From: Pseudomonadota bacterium
GTDB lineage: Bacteria > Myxococcota_A > Bradymonadia > Bradymonadales > GCA-2716585
NCBI GenBank assembly: GCA_005804885.1
Contig: SYOX01000161.1
Coordinates: 1 to 33,083 of the forward strand
DNA: 33,083 nt
Direction: 5' to 3'
Below the pieces are notes generated by a model that was given only the letters and a program-made list of their open reading frames with translations, had not been told where the DNA came from and did no database searches. Below, piece by piece: positions 17,263 to 25,379 of the stretch (position 1 is the first letter of the stretch; each line of letters opens with the position of its first letter). The position numbers were made by a program, and so were the translations under genes.

Positions 17263-18870
17263 CTACTCGGAGGGGGGCTCGGGGGTCATGGGGCCGGTGC
17301 CGCCAAAGGCCTCGCGCTGGGCGCCGGTCAGCGTGCGCGCGCCGGCGATCTGGCCCAGGACCTCGGCGCCCTGGGTGGGGGTTCGGGAGTAGTCGGATCG
17401 GTCGACGCGGTAGAGGCCGAAGCGGGGCTCGTAGCCCTCGGCCCATTCGAAGTTGTCCATCAGGCTCCAGTGGTAGTAGCCGCGCACGTCGACGCCGTCG
17501 TCGATGGCGCGGGCGATCTGCTCAAGGGAGCGGACGGTCTGCTCGGCGCGTCGAGCGCCGCTCTCGGTGGCGATGCCGGTCTCGGTCACGATCATGGGCA
17601 GGTCGGGCCAGCGGCGGCTGAAGTCGGCCAGGATGTCGTAGAGGCCCTCCTCGAAGTACTCGTAGCCCATCGTCGGGACGACCTTGGTCTCGTCCTTCGG
17701 CGGGAGGCAGGAGCCGTTGTCCAGGGCGGCGAAGCAGAGCGTCGCGTCCACGACCGGGATGACGGGGGCGGAGGAGACGCCGGCGCGGAAGTAGTACTGG
17801 ACGCCGAGCCAGTCGAGCTTGTTGGTCCACTCGGGGTGGGGCTCCTCGAAGGTCTGATCGAGGTCGGCGTCGAAGGCGCCCTGCCGCAGCGCCTCGACGA
17901 AGAGGCGGTGGTAGACGTACTCGATGCGGTCGGTCGAGGCCAGATCCTCGGGCAGCGTGCTGGGGGCGTTGTCGCGGGCGGCCTCGAAGCGGATGACGCT
18001 CAGGGTCAGGCCGACGTTGGCCGCGATCCCGTCGCCGTCGGCGTCGATGGTGTCGAACTCCTTCAGGGCGTCCATCATCACGACGTGGGCGTCGATGTAG
18101 TTGCGCACGACGGGCATGAAGGACTCCAGCAGGTCCAGCAGGAGGGCCTTGCCGGGGGGGAAGAGGCCGATGAGGTGGCTGGCGACGAGGTAGTTGATGG
18201 GCTCGTTGATCGTGCACCAGTCGTCGACGCGGTCGCCATAGCGCTCGGCGAGGAGGCGCGCGTGCTGGCGCAGCTCTTCGACGATCAGGGGGCCGCCCTC
18301 GGGGTGATCCCAGCCGCAGAGGTCCTCGTCCGAGGGCCCGTCCGGGCAGCCTCGTGAGCGGAAGTCGTCCATCCAGATGGGGTTGGAGAAGTGGTGGATG
18401 GTGATCATCGGGGAGATGTCCTTGGCGACGGCGGCGTCGATGACGGCGTCGTAATGGGCCAGGGCGGCCTCGTCGATCTCGTCGCGTCGGGGCTCCACGC
18501 GCGCCCACTCGACGCTGAAGCGGTAGGAGTCGAGGTTCATCTGCGCGACGAGGTCGACGTCCTCCTGGGCCTTGGTGAAGCCCATCACGGCGTCGCCGAC
18601 GAAGGTGCCGACGCCGAGGCCCTCGGGGCGGGGGAGGGACCAGTGGTACCAGTCGTTGTTCGTGTTCTGGTCCTCGATCTGGGAGGCCGCGGTGGCGACG
18701 CCGAAGCGGAAGGAGCCGCGTCCGGAGTCTGCCGAGGCCGATCCCGGCGGGGCGAAGGTGATCGCGTTGGCGTCGACGGGCGGGTCGGCGGGCGGGTCGT
18801 CGCCGCAGGCGAGCAGGGCGGCCGCGCAGGCGACGCCGAGCATCATCGGGGTGAGGTGTGGCTTCGTCAT
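17263..18870 (-). CDS. Lipoprotein family GH1 beta-glycosidase
   Basis: Hydrolyses beta-glucosides or related sugars with retention. A 535-residue protein with lipobox LLAC (Cys22) and a linker of about 30 residues, then the GH1 barrel: FGVATAASQIED near residue 56, acid/base Glu223 in TINEPINY, nucleophile Glu430 in IVTETGIA, and WSLMDNFEWAEGY with FGLYRVD near the end. GH1 enzymes are mostly cytosolic, so the lipoprotein signal is unusual and places this one in the periplasm or on the outer membrane. The ATG at 18870 has AAGGTGA just upstream and lies 4 bases after the rsmG stop, so they are co-transcribed. The frame is open far upstream, but there it only shadows rsmG. Confidence 0.93.
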   Translation of the reverse strand: MTKPHLTPMMLGVACAAALLACGDDPPADPPVDANAITFAPPGSASADSGRGSFRFGVATAASQIEDQNTNNDWYHWSLPRPEGLGVGTFVGDAVMGFTKAQEDVDLVAQMNLDSYRFSVEWARVEPRRDEIDEAALAHYDAVIDAAVAKDISPMITIHHFSNPIWMDDFRSRGCPDGPSDEDLCGWDHPEGGPLIVEELRQHARLLAERYGDRVDDWCTINEPINYLVASHLIGLFPPGKALLLDLLESFMPVVRNYIDAHVVMMDALKEFDTIDADGDGIAANVGLTLSVIRFEAARDNAPSTLPEDLASTDRIEYVYHRLFVEALRQGAFDADLDQTFEEPHPEWTNKLDWLGVQYYFRAGVSSAPVIPVVDATLCFAALDNGSCLPPKDETKVVPTMGYEYFEEGLYDILADFSRRWPDLPMIVTETGIATESGARRAEQTVRSLEQIARAIDDGVDVRGYYHWSLMDNFEWAEGYEPRFGLYRVDRSDYSRTPTQGAEVLGQIAGARTLTGAQREAFGGTGPMTPEPPSE

Positions 18871-18874
18871 GGGT

Positions 18875-19504
18875 TCACCTTGAGGGCGCGAGGCGCATGG
18901 CAATGCCGAAGCGCTCGGGGTTGGTGGGGTGCTCGGCGCGTGCGGCGAGGCGGAATCCGAGGGACTCGGCGCGCTCGATGGCGCGGGCGTCCCAGGAGCG
19001 GTTGGAGAGGTAGAGGTAGACGAGGCCGCCGGGCCGGAGCCATCGAGCGGCCTCGTCGAGCCACTCGGCGGGAGGGCGGAAGGCCTTGCCGGCCATGGTG
19101 CCGACCTCGCCGCGCGGGACGGCCTGGAAGACCTCGATGCGCTTCTTGTGGACGGCGACCTTGTCGAGGCCGAGCTCCTTGATGGCGAGCTGGAGGAAGG
19201 CGACGCGCTTCTGTCGAGGCTCGACGAGGTGGATGGGGAGGTCGGGGTGGAGGATGGCGAGCGGGATGCCCGGGAGGCCTGCGCCGGATCCGACGTCGAG
19301 CAGCGGCCCTTCGGGGGGGGCGCCGCCGAGGGAGGGGAGCAGGGCGTCGACGATGAGCTCGCGCTCGATGGCTTCGCGGTCGAGGGGTCCGATGAGGTTG
19401 GTGGCGCTGTTGTGGCGCAGGAGGATGTCGACGTAGTGGCCGAGGCGCTCGGTGAGGGCGCGGGGGTCGCTGGCGTGGGGGGCGAGGATCTCAAGGAGGT
19501 CCAT
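18875..19504 (-). CDS. rsmG: 16S rRNA m7G527 methyltransferase RsmG (GidB)
   Basis: Methylates G527 of 16S rRNA using S-adenosylmethionine. The 209-residue length fits the family. Motifs include NLIGPLDREAIERELIVDAL, the SAM loop DVGSGAGLPGIPLAI (about residues 70-84), HLVEPRQKRVAFLQ and GKAFRP. In many bacteria rsmG sits with mnmG and parAB near the origin; here it is paired with a glycosidase gene, 4 bases apart, and those neighbours are absent. The ATG at 19504 lacks a strong ribosome site. An AT-rich stretch just upstream (19530-19560) probably holds its promoter or the end of the previous transcript. Confidence 0.92.
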   Translation of the reverse strand: MDLLEILAPHASDPRALTERLGHYVDILLRHNSATNLIGPLDREAIERELIVDALLPSLGGAPPEGPLLDVGSGAGLPGIPLAILHPDLPIHLVEPRQKRVAFLQLAIKELGLDKVAVHKKRIEVFQAVPRGEVGTMAGKAFRPPAEWLDEAARWLRPGGLVYLYLSNRSWDARAIERAESLGFRLAARAEHPTNPERFGIAMRLAPSR

Positions 19505-19547
19505 GCTTGCGAGGTGTCCTGGTTCAAGTATTCGTTTTTACTTGTTT

Positions 19548-22178
19548 TTATGGATTTGATTCGGGGTGTACGCCGCTCTCGGAGGTGTCGTCGAGGCCGG
19601 CGCCGTGTTCGGAGGGGAGGTTGTTGCGGGTGTGCCCCCAGGAGGCGTCGTTGTCGGGGGTGGGGTAGGGGCTGTCGGGGTAATCGTAGGTGTCGAGGCC
19701 GGCGGCGTCAAGCATGACGCCGATGCTGACGGCCTGGGGTCTGGCGTCGAGGCATTCGCCGCTGACGTTGCCCATGCCGCTGCTGTAGTCGGATCGGGCG
19801 ATGTAGTGGTCGTCGCCGGCGTTGTCAACGAAGAGTCCGATGCCGTTGCAGTTGGAGGCGCCGGCGCTCAGGGAGGTCATGTGGAAGGTGTCGTCGCCGC
19901 CTTCGCTGATGAGGGCGCCGAGGCTGTAGTCGTGTCCGGAGCCGAGGGTGACATTGCGGGCGGGTCGTGCGGCGCCGAAGACGTCGTCGCCGAGGCCGCC
20001 GTCGGCGAGGATGCCGATGGCGTAGTGTGCGGCGCCGCCCTGGATGTACCAGGAGGCGTCGTAGGTGTCGGCGCCGTCGGCGTCGGAGAGGATGCCGGTG
20101 CCTTGCCAGTAGCCGGTGCCCTGGGCGAAGACGGAGGCCTCGTAGGTGTCGTCGCCGTTGAGGTCGCGCAGGACGCCGAGGCCGCCGGAGAGGTGTTCGG
20201 CGGGGAGGCTCTGGCCGCGTCGCCCGAAGCCGGCGCCCTGACAGAAGCTGCTGTTGCCGTCCTGGGGGAGCTGGGGGGAGTGGTAGAGGCGCGTGCCGCC
20301 GAAGGCGGGGTCGCCGTGGTCGCAGGTGTATTGGTCGTCGCCGCCGTCGTCGAGGAGGAAGCCGGCGCCGCCGACGTAGCCGAAGCCCTGGGAGAGGGTG
20401 AAGGCGCGGCGGGAGTCGCGGCCCTGGCCGAGGTCGATCTTGAGGCCGATGCCGAACTGTCCGACGCCCTGGGAGCCGGCCTCGGCCAGGTAGGTGTCGT
20501 CGCCGCCGGTATCGAGGAGGACGCCGACGCCCTGGTGGGCGTAGCCCTGGCTGGCGACGAGGGATTGGTAGGTGTCGTCGCCGTCGCCGAGGTCAAAGAG
20601 CATGGCGATGCCGTTGCGGGCGGCGCCCTGTCGGCTGTGGGTGGAGAGGCTCACGGGTCCGTAGAGGTCGTCGCCTCGGTAGCGGCCGTCCTCGTCGGGG
20701 GGCAGGAGCCCGTCCGAGCCGGGTCTGAGGATGGCGTATGTGTAGCGGTCGTTGCCGGCGAGGTCGATGGCGAGGCTGACGGCGTTGGTTGCGGAGGTGT
20801 TGGAGGCGATGTCGATCTGGTAGGTGTCGTCGCCGCCGAGGTCGATGAGGAGGAGGAGGTCGCGTCCGTCGGGGGTGTAGAGGTCGTTGCGGGCGTCCTT
20901 GAGGAGGATGGTGCCGGCGGGGGTGCGGATGTTGTAGGAGAAGTCGGAGAGGTTGGTGAAGGGCAACCAGTCGATGGATTCGAGTGCGAAGGCGATCTGG
21001 GAGGCAGCTCTGTAGAGGCGCTCGCGGCCGGGGGCGCGGGGGCCGGGGTTGGTGGGTGTGAGGCCGAGGAGGTAGGCGCGGTCGGCGTCGTCGGTGAGGT
21101 CGTAGAACTGCCCGCTGGCGGCGATGAGGGCGCCGTTGCCGCCGTGAGCGCGCCACCATTCGGCGTCCTTGTCGCCGAGGGGGTCGCGGTCGCGGCGTGC
21201 GTGGAGGCCTTCGAGGATGGCCCACATCAGGGGCGCGAGGGCCTCGGGCATGCCGGGCGGGAGCGCGCCGGTGGGTTGGCTGCAGCCGGCGGGGTCGAGG
21301 GCGCAGATGGCGTTGAGGGCGTCGTCGAAGGTGCCGGGCAGGGCGTCGGGGTGGAAGGGAGGGGCGTCGTCGGGGGGTCGGTCGAGGAGGCGCGCGGCGT
21401 GCCGGATGGTGGCGGCGACGGGGTGCGGGTGTTGGAGGTGCTGGTCGAGGGCGCCGGCGATCTGGCCTTCGAGGCAGCCGGCGCGGGCGGGTGCGGCGCG
21501 GGCGGCTTCGAACCAGGACAGGAGGAACTCGTCGTCGAGGAAGCCGCCGGTGAAGTAGGTGGAGGCGCGCAGGTCGTCGAGGGTGAAGGTGAAGGAGTCG
21601 CGGTCGAGGTTCGTGGAGGCCAGGGCGCGGTCGAGGAGCGGGGCGTCGAGGTCGGCGCGGCAGGTTGGGGGTGAGGGCGTGGGGTCCCAGTCGAGGCCGG
21701 GCAGGCCTTCGGCGTCGAGGGTGAGGGTGTGGGCCTGGGGATCGCCGAGGCTGTTGAAGTTCAGGGTGAGGTTGGCGCGCGCGGGCCCGACGCGATCGGG
21801 GGTGAAGGTCAGGGTGATGGAGAGGTCGGCGCCGGGCTGGATGGAGTTGCCGGGGTCGACGAGGGTGGCGGTGAAGGAGGGGTTGTCGGAGTTGGCGGTG
21901 AGGGCCTCGATGGGGGCGTCGGGGGTGTTGGAGGCGCGGCAGGAGAGGGTGGCCTGGGCGGCGTGACCGAGGGGGGCGCGCAGCAGGGGCTGGGGGTCGC
22001 AGTCGAGGGTGTGGGGGAGGGGTTCGGGCTCAGGTGAGGCTTCGGGTGAGGCTTCGGGTGAGGGAGTGTCGGGTGGAGGGGAGGTGTCTTGCGAACAACC
22101 GAGCGCGAGCGTGGTCAGAAGGAGGGAGGCGGCGATGAGAGGGAGGGCTGTGAGGCGCTCTTGTTGACGCGATTTCAT
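19548..22178 (-). CDS. Large lipoprotein built of GDDxY repeats
   Basis: An 876-residue envelope protein. Lipobox LALGC (Cys28), then a Pro/Glu/Ser linker with a 12-base DNA repeat (22035-22058). A beta-sandwich of ASH/HYDIN type (about 60-150) follows, then a helical region (about 170-380). From about residue 420 to 850 there is a tandem array of roughly 12 units of about 30-35 residues, each close to G.GLLLD.GGDDTY.A....QG.G. These resemble Ca-binding beta-roll/beta-helix repeats but are not the RTX nonapeptide. I know no named function for them. Asp and Gly at the turn are kept in most units; a few have GAD or GLD. The ATG at 22178 has only a weak GTAGGG upstream. Likely a surface adhesin or structural protein. 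Confidence 0.82.
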   Translation of the reverse strand: MKSRQQERLTALPLIAASLLLTTLALGCSQDTSPPPDTPSPEASPEASPEPEPLPHTLDCDPQPLLRAPLGHAAQATLSCRASNTPDAPIEALTANSDNPSFTATLVDPGNSIQPGADLSITLTFTPDRVGPARANLTLNFNSLGDPQAHTLTLDAEGLPGLDWDPTPSPPTCRADLDAPLLDRALASTNLDRDSFTFTLDDLRASTYFTGGFLDDEFLLSWFEAARAAPARAGCLEGQIAGALDQHLQHPHPVAATIRHAARLLDRPPDDAPPFHPDALPGTFDDALNAICALDPAGCSQPTGALPPGMPEALAPLMWAILEGLHARRDRDPLGDKDAEWWRAHGGNGALIAASGQFYDLTDDADRAYLLGLTPTNPGPRAPGRERLYRAASQIAFALESIDWLPFTNLSDFSYNIRTPAGTILLKDARNDLYTPDGRDLLLLIDLGGDDTYQIDIASNTSATNAVSLAIDLAGNDRYTYAILRPGSDGLLPPDEDGRYRGDDLYGPVSLSTHSRQGAARNGIAMLFDLGDGDDTYQSLVASQGYAHQGVGVLLDTGGDDTYLAEAGSQGVGQFGIGLKIDLGQGRDSRRAFTLSQGFGYVGGAGFLLDDGGDDQYTCDHGDPAFGGTRLYHSPQLPQDGNSSFCQGAGFGRRGQSLPAEHLSGGLGVLRDLNGDDTYEASVFAQGTGYWQGTGILSDADGADTYDASWYIQGGAAHYAIGILADGGLGDDVFGAARPARNVTLGSGHDYSLGALISEGGDDTFHMTSLSAGASNCNGIGLFVDNAGDDHYIARSDYSSGMGNVSGECLDARPQAVSIGVMLDAAGLDTYDYPDSPYPTPDNDASWGHTRNNLPSEHGAGLDDTSESGVHPESNP

Positions 22179-22291
22179 GACGACCCTACACCGTTGGAGC
22201 GAGAGAGATGGAGATGACAGCGGGTGTGAGAGTATCGCCGGGTGGCGCCGCGGGCAAGGTGGCGCGCCCTGGGGGTGATGGAGGGCGGGTT

Positions 22292-23077
22292 GTGACGGAT
22301 GATGTGAACGAGCCGATCAAGGTGCCGAGTCAGCCGTGGGGGCTTTATTTCTCGGTGTTCGCGGGTGTGGTGCTGGTTTTCGGCGTTGTGACGTGGTTGC
22401 TGGGGCTGGGGCCCTTTGCGTACCGTCAGCTTGTGTACGGGACGTCGCAGGCCTACGTACTGAACATGACGGCGGGCGAGGTGGAGGTGACGCTGGACAG
22501 GGGGAAGCCGCTGAAGGTCAAGGCGGAGTCGGCGGAGCGGACGCCGATCCTGGGTGGGACGACGGTGCTGGTGGCGCGCGGTGCGGGGGGGGCGGTGATC
22601 GAGGAGGTGGAGGCCTTCGTGGACGGCGCTCCGGTGGTTTACAACGTGGGCGGCGCGCGTTGTCTGGTGTTGTCGGACGTGTCGAGCTTCTACCTGAAGA
22701 GTCCGGAGCCTGGGGTGAAGATCCTGGAGGTGTACAAGGAGGGTACGAAGGTCGTGAGGTTGCCGCATGATCGGGTGATCTGGCCGAGGGAGACGCTGCG
22801 AGACACGGTGCGGGGTGCCGAGGGTGGTGTGGCGTGGCTGGAGATCGTGGGTTGTTCGCTGCTGGAGCCGCAGGAGCGGGGGACGTTGGAGAGCTACTTG
22901 AACGTGCAGCTGACGGAGCGCAAGCGGATAGAGCAGGAGAGGCTCAAGGCCGAGGCGATCCGCCGCGCGATGATGCGGGGTGGTGGTGATGCGGTGGATG
23001 AGTTGATGTCCGCGAAGAAGGGGGCGCGGATGGAGATCAAGGCGGGCGAGGGAGCGGACGCGGGTGTGTCGCCCTGA
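22292..23077 (+). CDS. Hypothetical single-pass membrane protein
   Basis: I do not recognise the family. It has 261 residues: a short cytosolic N-terminus, one membrane helix (about residues 15-42, FSVFAGVVLVFGVVTWLLGLG), a predicted extracytoplasmic beta-rich domain, and a charged C-terminal helix (LTERKRIEQERLKAEAIRRAMM). I chose GTG 22292 because GGAGGG stands six bases upstream. An ATG at 22208 would leave only 29 bases to the divergent GDDxY gene and adds a low-complexity Gly/Arg stretch. It converges on rnpB. The segment LNMTAGEVEVTLDRGKPLKV hints at a small beta-sandwich, but no function is offered. Confidence 0.72.
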   Translation: MTDDVNEPIKVPSQPWGLYFSVFAGVVLVFGVVTWLLGLGPFAYRQLVYGTSQAYVLNMTAGEVEVTLDRGKPLKVKAESAERTPILGGTTVLVARGAGGAVIEEVEAFVDGAPVVYNVGGARCLVLSDVSSFYLKSPEPGVKILEVYKEGTKVVRLPHDRVIWPRETLRDTVRGAEGGVAWLEIVGCSLLEPQERGTLESYLNVQLTERKRIEQERLKAEAIRRAMMRGGGDAVDELMSAKKGARMEIKAGEGADAGVSP

Positions 23078-23130
23078 GGGGCGGTGTGTGTGGGATCGTT
23101 TTGAGGGAGTGTGTCGGTGCGCGCGCCTTT

Positions 23131-23514
23131 GCACGAGACCCGTGATAAGCCGGGTTCTGGCGAGGGCGATCATTCATCTAGGCCCACCGTTGCCGGTGGG
23201 CTCAAGCGATCTGACCCGGGGCGCTGCGGACGGGCCGTCCGAGGGTCCCCGAAGGTTCCCTGTCCCCTGTTCGATCTTGCTCCGGATGGGGTTTACCGCG
23301 CGGCCCCCTGTCACCAGGGAGCCCGGTGAGCTCTTACCTCACCCTTTCACCCTTACCCCGAGCGCCGAGGCGCTGGCGGGGCGGTCTGCTCTCTGTGGCA
23401 CTTTCCCTGTGGTTGCCCCCGGTCGCCGTTAGCGACCATCCTGCCCTATGGAGCCCGGACTTTCCGCCCGTGGGGCGTGTGGCCCCACCGGCGATCGCCT
23501 TACGGGTCTCGTGC
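23131..23514 (-). ncRNA. rnpB: RNase P RNA, bacterial type A
   Basis: The catalytic RNA that trims the 5' leader of tRNA precursors. On the minus strand it starts GCACGAGACCCGT and ends ACGGGTCTCGTGC (13-bp P1). Universal elements in order: GGAAAGTCCGGGCTCC (P4 5' side), ATAGGGCAGGATGG, GGTGAAAGGGTGAGGTAAG (P11/P12 area), GGTAAACCCCA, GAGCAAGATCGAACAGGG and CAGAACCCGGCTTAT (P4 3' side). It lies 26 bases after the zinc-ribbon coiled-coil gene and is probably transcribed through it. The complementarity of the ends continues outward past P1: with one C-A mismatch, GCGCGCCTT pairs with AAGGCGCGC, then GTCGG with CCGAC. The mature ends could therefore be a few bases off. Confidence 0.96.
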
Positions 23515-23540
23515 GAAGGCGCGCGCGCGCCGACTTGGGT

Positions 23541-24275
23541 TCAGCGTTCAGCGCTGCCGTTGTCCGTGTCGGGGTCCTTGTGGATGAGGAGCCGCTGGCA
23601 GGAGGGGCATGCGATGAGCGCGGATTCGCGTTGGAGTTCGATGACGAGCTGAGGGGGGATGCGCATGAAGCAGCCCTCGCAGTGTCCCTTGGACTCGGCG
23701 ACGATGGCCTGGCCATCGCGGCGGTTGCGGATGAACTCGTAGCGCTTGATGATGTGGATCTTGATGTCCTTCTGAGCGGCCTCGCGCTGTGCGGAGATGG
23801 TGGTGATCCTGTCGCCGAGGCGGGTGATCTGGCCTTCGGCGTCGTGGTCGGCGTTTTCGATATGGGCGCGGAGGTCGAGGATCTTCTCCTCCTTCTCGGA
23901 GATGGAGCGCTCGTAGACCTCGATGGCCTCCTTGAGGTGGTCGAGCTGCTCGCGGGTCTCCTCGACCTTGCGCTTGAGCTGCTCCATCTCCTTTTCGAGG
24001 GCGTTGTACTCCTTGGCGCTGGAGATATCCATGAGGCGCGCCTTGCTTCTGGTGTAGCGCTCGTCGGCCTCGCGGAGCTCTTCCTGGCGTTCGGTCTTGA
24101 GCGCGGTGGTCTCCTTGAGCTGTGCCTTCTGGAGGTCGAGGTCTGTGGTGAGCTTCAGGAGGATATCCTTATGATCCTGGAGCTGTTGGCGGATGCGTTC
24201 CATCTCCTGCCTGGACGAGTCCAGTTCAAGGTCGATGGTTTGAAGACTCTGGAGCAGCTCCAACTGTTCCTTCAA
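23541..24275 (-). CDS. C4-type zinc-ribbon coiled-coil protein (COG1579 family)
   Basis: A 244-residue cytosolic protein. Residues 1-180 form a long charged coiled coil (LELLQSLQTIDLELD through IITRL-type heptads). The C-terminal zinc ribbon has Cys199-x2-Cys202 (CEGC) and Cys223-x2-Cys226 (CPSC), with the family marker MRIPPQL between them. Proteins of this type are often found beside rnpB in several phyla, as here; a nucleic-acid role is suspected but the function is not established. It starts with TTG at 24275, supported by GAGAGGTGA just upstream; no ATG in frame fits. A terminator separates it from the tRNA upstream, so it needs its own promoter, which I could not locate. Confidence 0.92.
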   Translation of the reverse strand: MKEQLELLQSLQTIDLELDSSRQEMERIRQQLQDHKDILLKLTTDLDLQKAQLKETTALKTERQEELREADERYTRSKARLMDISSAKEYNALEKEMEQLKRKVEETREQLDHLKEAIEVYERSISEKEEKILDLRAHIENADHDAEGQITRLGDRITTISAQREAAQKDIKIHIIKRYEFIRNRRDGQAIVAESKGHCEGCFMRIPPQLVIELQRESALIACPSCQRLLIHKDPDTDNGSAER

Positions 24276-24362
24276 TGGTCACCTCTCGGTCGTCCGGCGC
24301 CTTGAGGGGGGAGCGCCGTTCGTGGCAGGACATCGAGCCCCATGGCGCCAACCCCAGAGCGC

Positions 24363-24395
24363 AAAAAAGCCCGACGGCGGTCACCGGCGGGCTTT
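24363..24395 (-). terminator. Rho-independent terminator of the tRNA transcript
   Basis: On the minus strand AAAGCCCG and CGGGCTTT form an 8-bp stem closed by a 14-base GC-rich loop that can pair further. It runs straight into a run of six T (24368-24363). It lies downstream of the tRNA and upstream of the zinc-ribbon gene. Confidence 0.8.
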
Positions 24396-24419
24396 GGGGT
24401 TCGTGTTTTGGGGTTCGTG
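24393..24419. repeat. Tandem 13-mer direct repeat
   Basis: TTTGGGGTTCGTG occurs twice with a 14-base period (24393-24405 and 24407-24419). The first copy overlaps the terminator stem, and the repeat lies in the trailer of the tRNA transcript. It may be simple replication slippage. Confidence 0.7.
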
Positions 24420-24516
24420 ATCGGGTCAATTATGGGGTGTATCGTGCAGGGTCTGTTCAGCGTTCTGGAGAGGGTCGGTGGGGGACAGTCGGCCTCGCCG
24501 TATTCCCTGAAGTGAG

Positions 24517-24589
24517 TGGGCCCACCTGGGCTCGAACCAGGGACCGACCGGTTATGAGCCGGCTGCTCTACCAACTGAGCTATAGGCCC
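24517..24589 (-). tRNA. tRNA with CAT anticodon (probably elongator tRNA-Met)
   Basis: 73 bases without an encoded CCA. Acceptor GGGCCTA pairs with TGGGCCC (one T-G), D arm AGCTCAGTTGGTAGAGC, anticodon stem GCCGG/CCGGT around loop CTCATAA, and T arm CCTGGTTCGAGCCCAGG. The paired first acceptor position excludes initiator tRNA. The CAT anticodon leaves elongator Met or Ile2 (lysidine-modified); I favour Met from overall similarity but cannot settle it by eye. It has its own promoter and terminator. Confidence 0.93.
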
Positions 24590-24646
24590 GCATGTGAGCG
24601 TTGTGCCGAGCACGGCCAAAACACCTCCCCGTACTACAGCCCATGG

Positions 24647-24675
24647 CATATAGGGGCAAGGGAACAGTTTGTCAA
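24647..24675 (-). promoter_or_regulatory. Sigma-70 promoter of the tRNA
   Basis: The minus strand reads TTGACA (24670-24675), exactly 17 bases, then TATATG (24647-24652). This is a near-consensus promoter 58 bases before the tRNA and the strongest in the window, as expected for a stable RNA gene. Confidence 0.85.
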
Positions 24676-24710
24676 GCGACTTGATTCCGGGGTGTCGATC
24701 GGGTGGCGGG

Positions 24711-25379
24711 TCATTGCCTGTCGAAGGTGATGTGGACTCTTGGGAAGAACTCCTCGGGCGGGATGAAGACGTGGAGGGTGTCGTCCTCAGGATCGTAGCA
24801 GCATTCGAGGCTGACGTCGTCGAAGACGACCTGGTCGCGGTTGACGGCGCAGTCCGGCCCGCTGGCGTCGAAGGCTTCGATCTCCTCGGTGCAGACACAT
24901 TGGCTCTGGATGATGTCGGCCTCGCACTGGGACTTGAGCCCGGGGACTCCTCCGGCGAGCCGACAGCGATCGGGGTCGCAGGTGCTGTTGGAGGGGAAGC
25001 GGAACTCGCCGCGGAAGCCGAGGTTGGTGGCTCTGCAGGCGCAGCGGTCGTCGTCGCATGCTTCGATGATCAGCTCGCCGGTGGTCCTGTCGAAGCGCGC
25101 GTCGGCGTCTTCGCAACCCGTGCTGTCGTCGTTGACCTGGATGGAGCCGAAGATCCAAAGGCCCTCTGCGGCGTCGTTCTGGCAGTCGATCATGCCCTGC
25201 TGGGTGCAGAAGACGCCGGCTCGGGGGTCCGCGTCGGGCTCGGGTTCGCCGGGGCCGGGGTCGGGCTCGGCTTCGGGTTCGGCGGAGGGCGTGAAGCCCT
25301 CATCGTCGATGTCGACGCCGAGGTTGCAGCCGCAGGCGAGCGCGCCCAGGAGGGCCGAGGTCAGGGCTGCGCGGCTCAT
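24711..25379 (-). CDS. Cys-rich putative lipoprotein
   Basis: A 222-residue envelope protein of no family I recognise. The short signal ends LLGALACGC, with Cys16 or Cys18 as lipidation site; the lipobox is imperfect. A linker of Pro/Glu/Asp repeats (EPEAEPDPGPGEPEPDADP) follows, then a domain with many Cys (CTQQGMIDC, CEDAD, CDDDRCACR, CDPDRC, CVC, CC) that must be disulphide-bonded. Its ATG overlaps the stop of the upstream cytochrome-like gene (ATGA), so translation is coupled and the two products probably work together. Confidence 0.8.
   Translation of the reverse strand: MSRAALTSALLGALACGCNLGVDIDDEGFTPSAEPEAEPDPGPGEPEPDADPRAGVFCTQQGMIDCQNDAAEGLWIFGSIQVNDDSTGCEDADARFDRTTGELIIEACDDDRCACRATNLGFRGEFRFPSNSTCDPDRCRLAGGVPGLKSQCEADIIQSQCVCTEEIEAFDASGPDCAVNRDQVVFDDVSLECCYDPEDDTLHVFIPPEEFFPRVHITFDRQ

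Noticed and set aside
18871..19527. Upstream extension of the GH1 reading frame over rsmG
   Set aside because: The extension is Ser/Pro/Thr low-complexity sequence of an antiparallel-frame shadow; rsmG is clearly coding there and the GH1 signal peptide starts at 18870.
19566..21674. Long plus-strand open frame opposite the GDDxY gene
   Set aside because: Val/Gly/Ala/Asp-only composition is the complement of the GDDTY repeat codons; no domain, no start signal.
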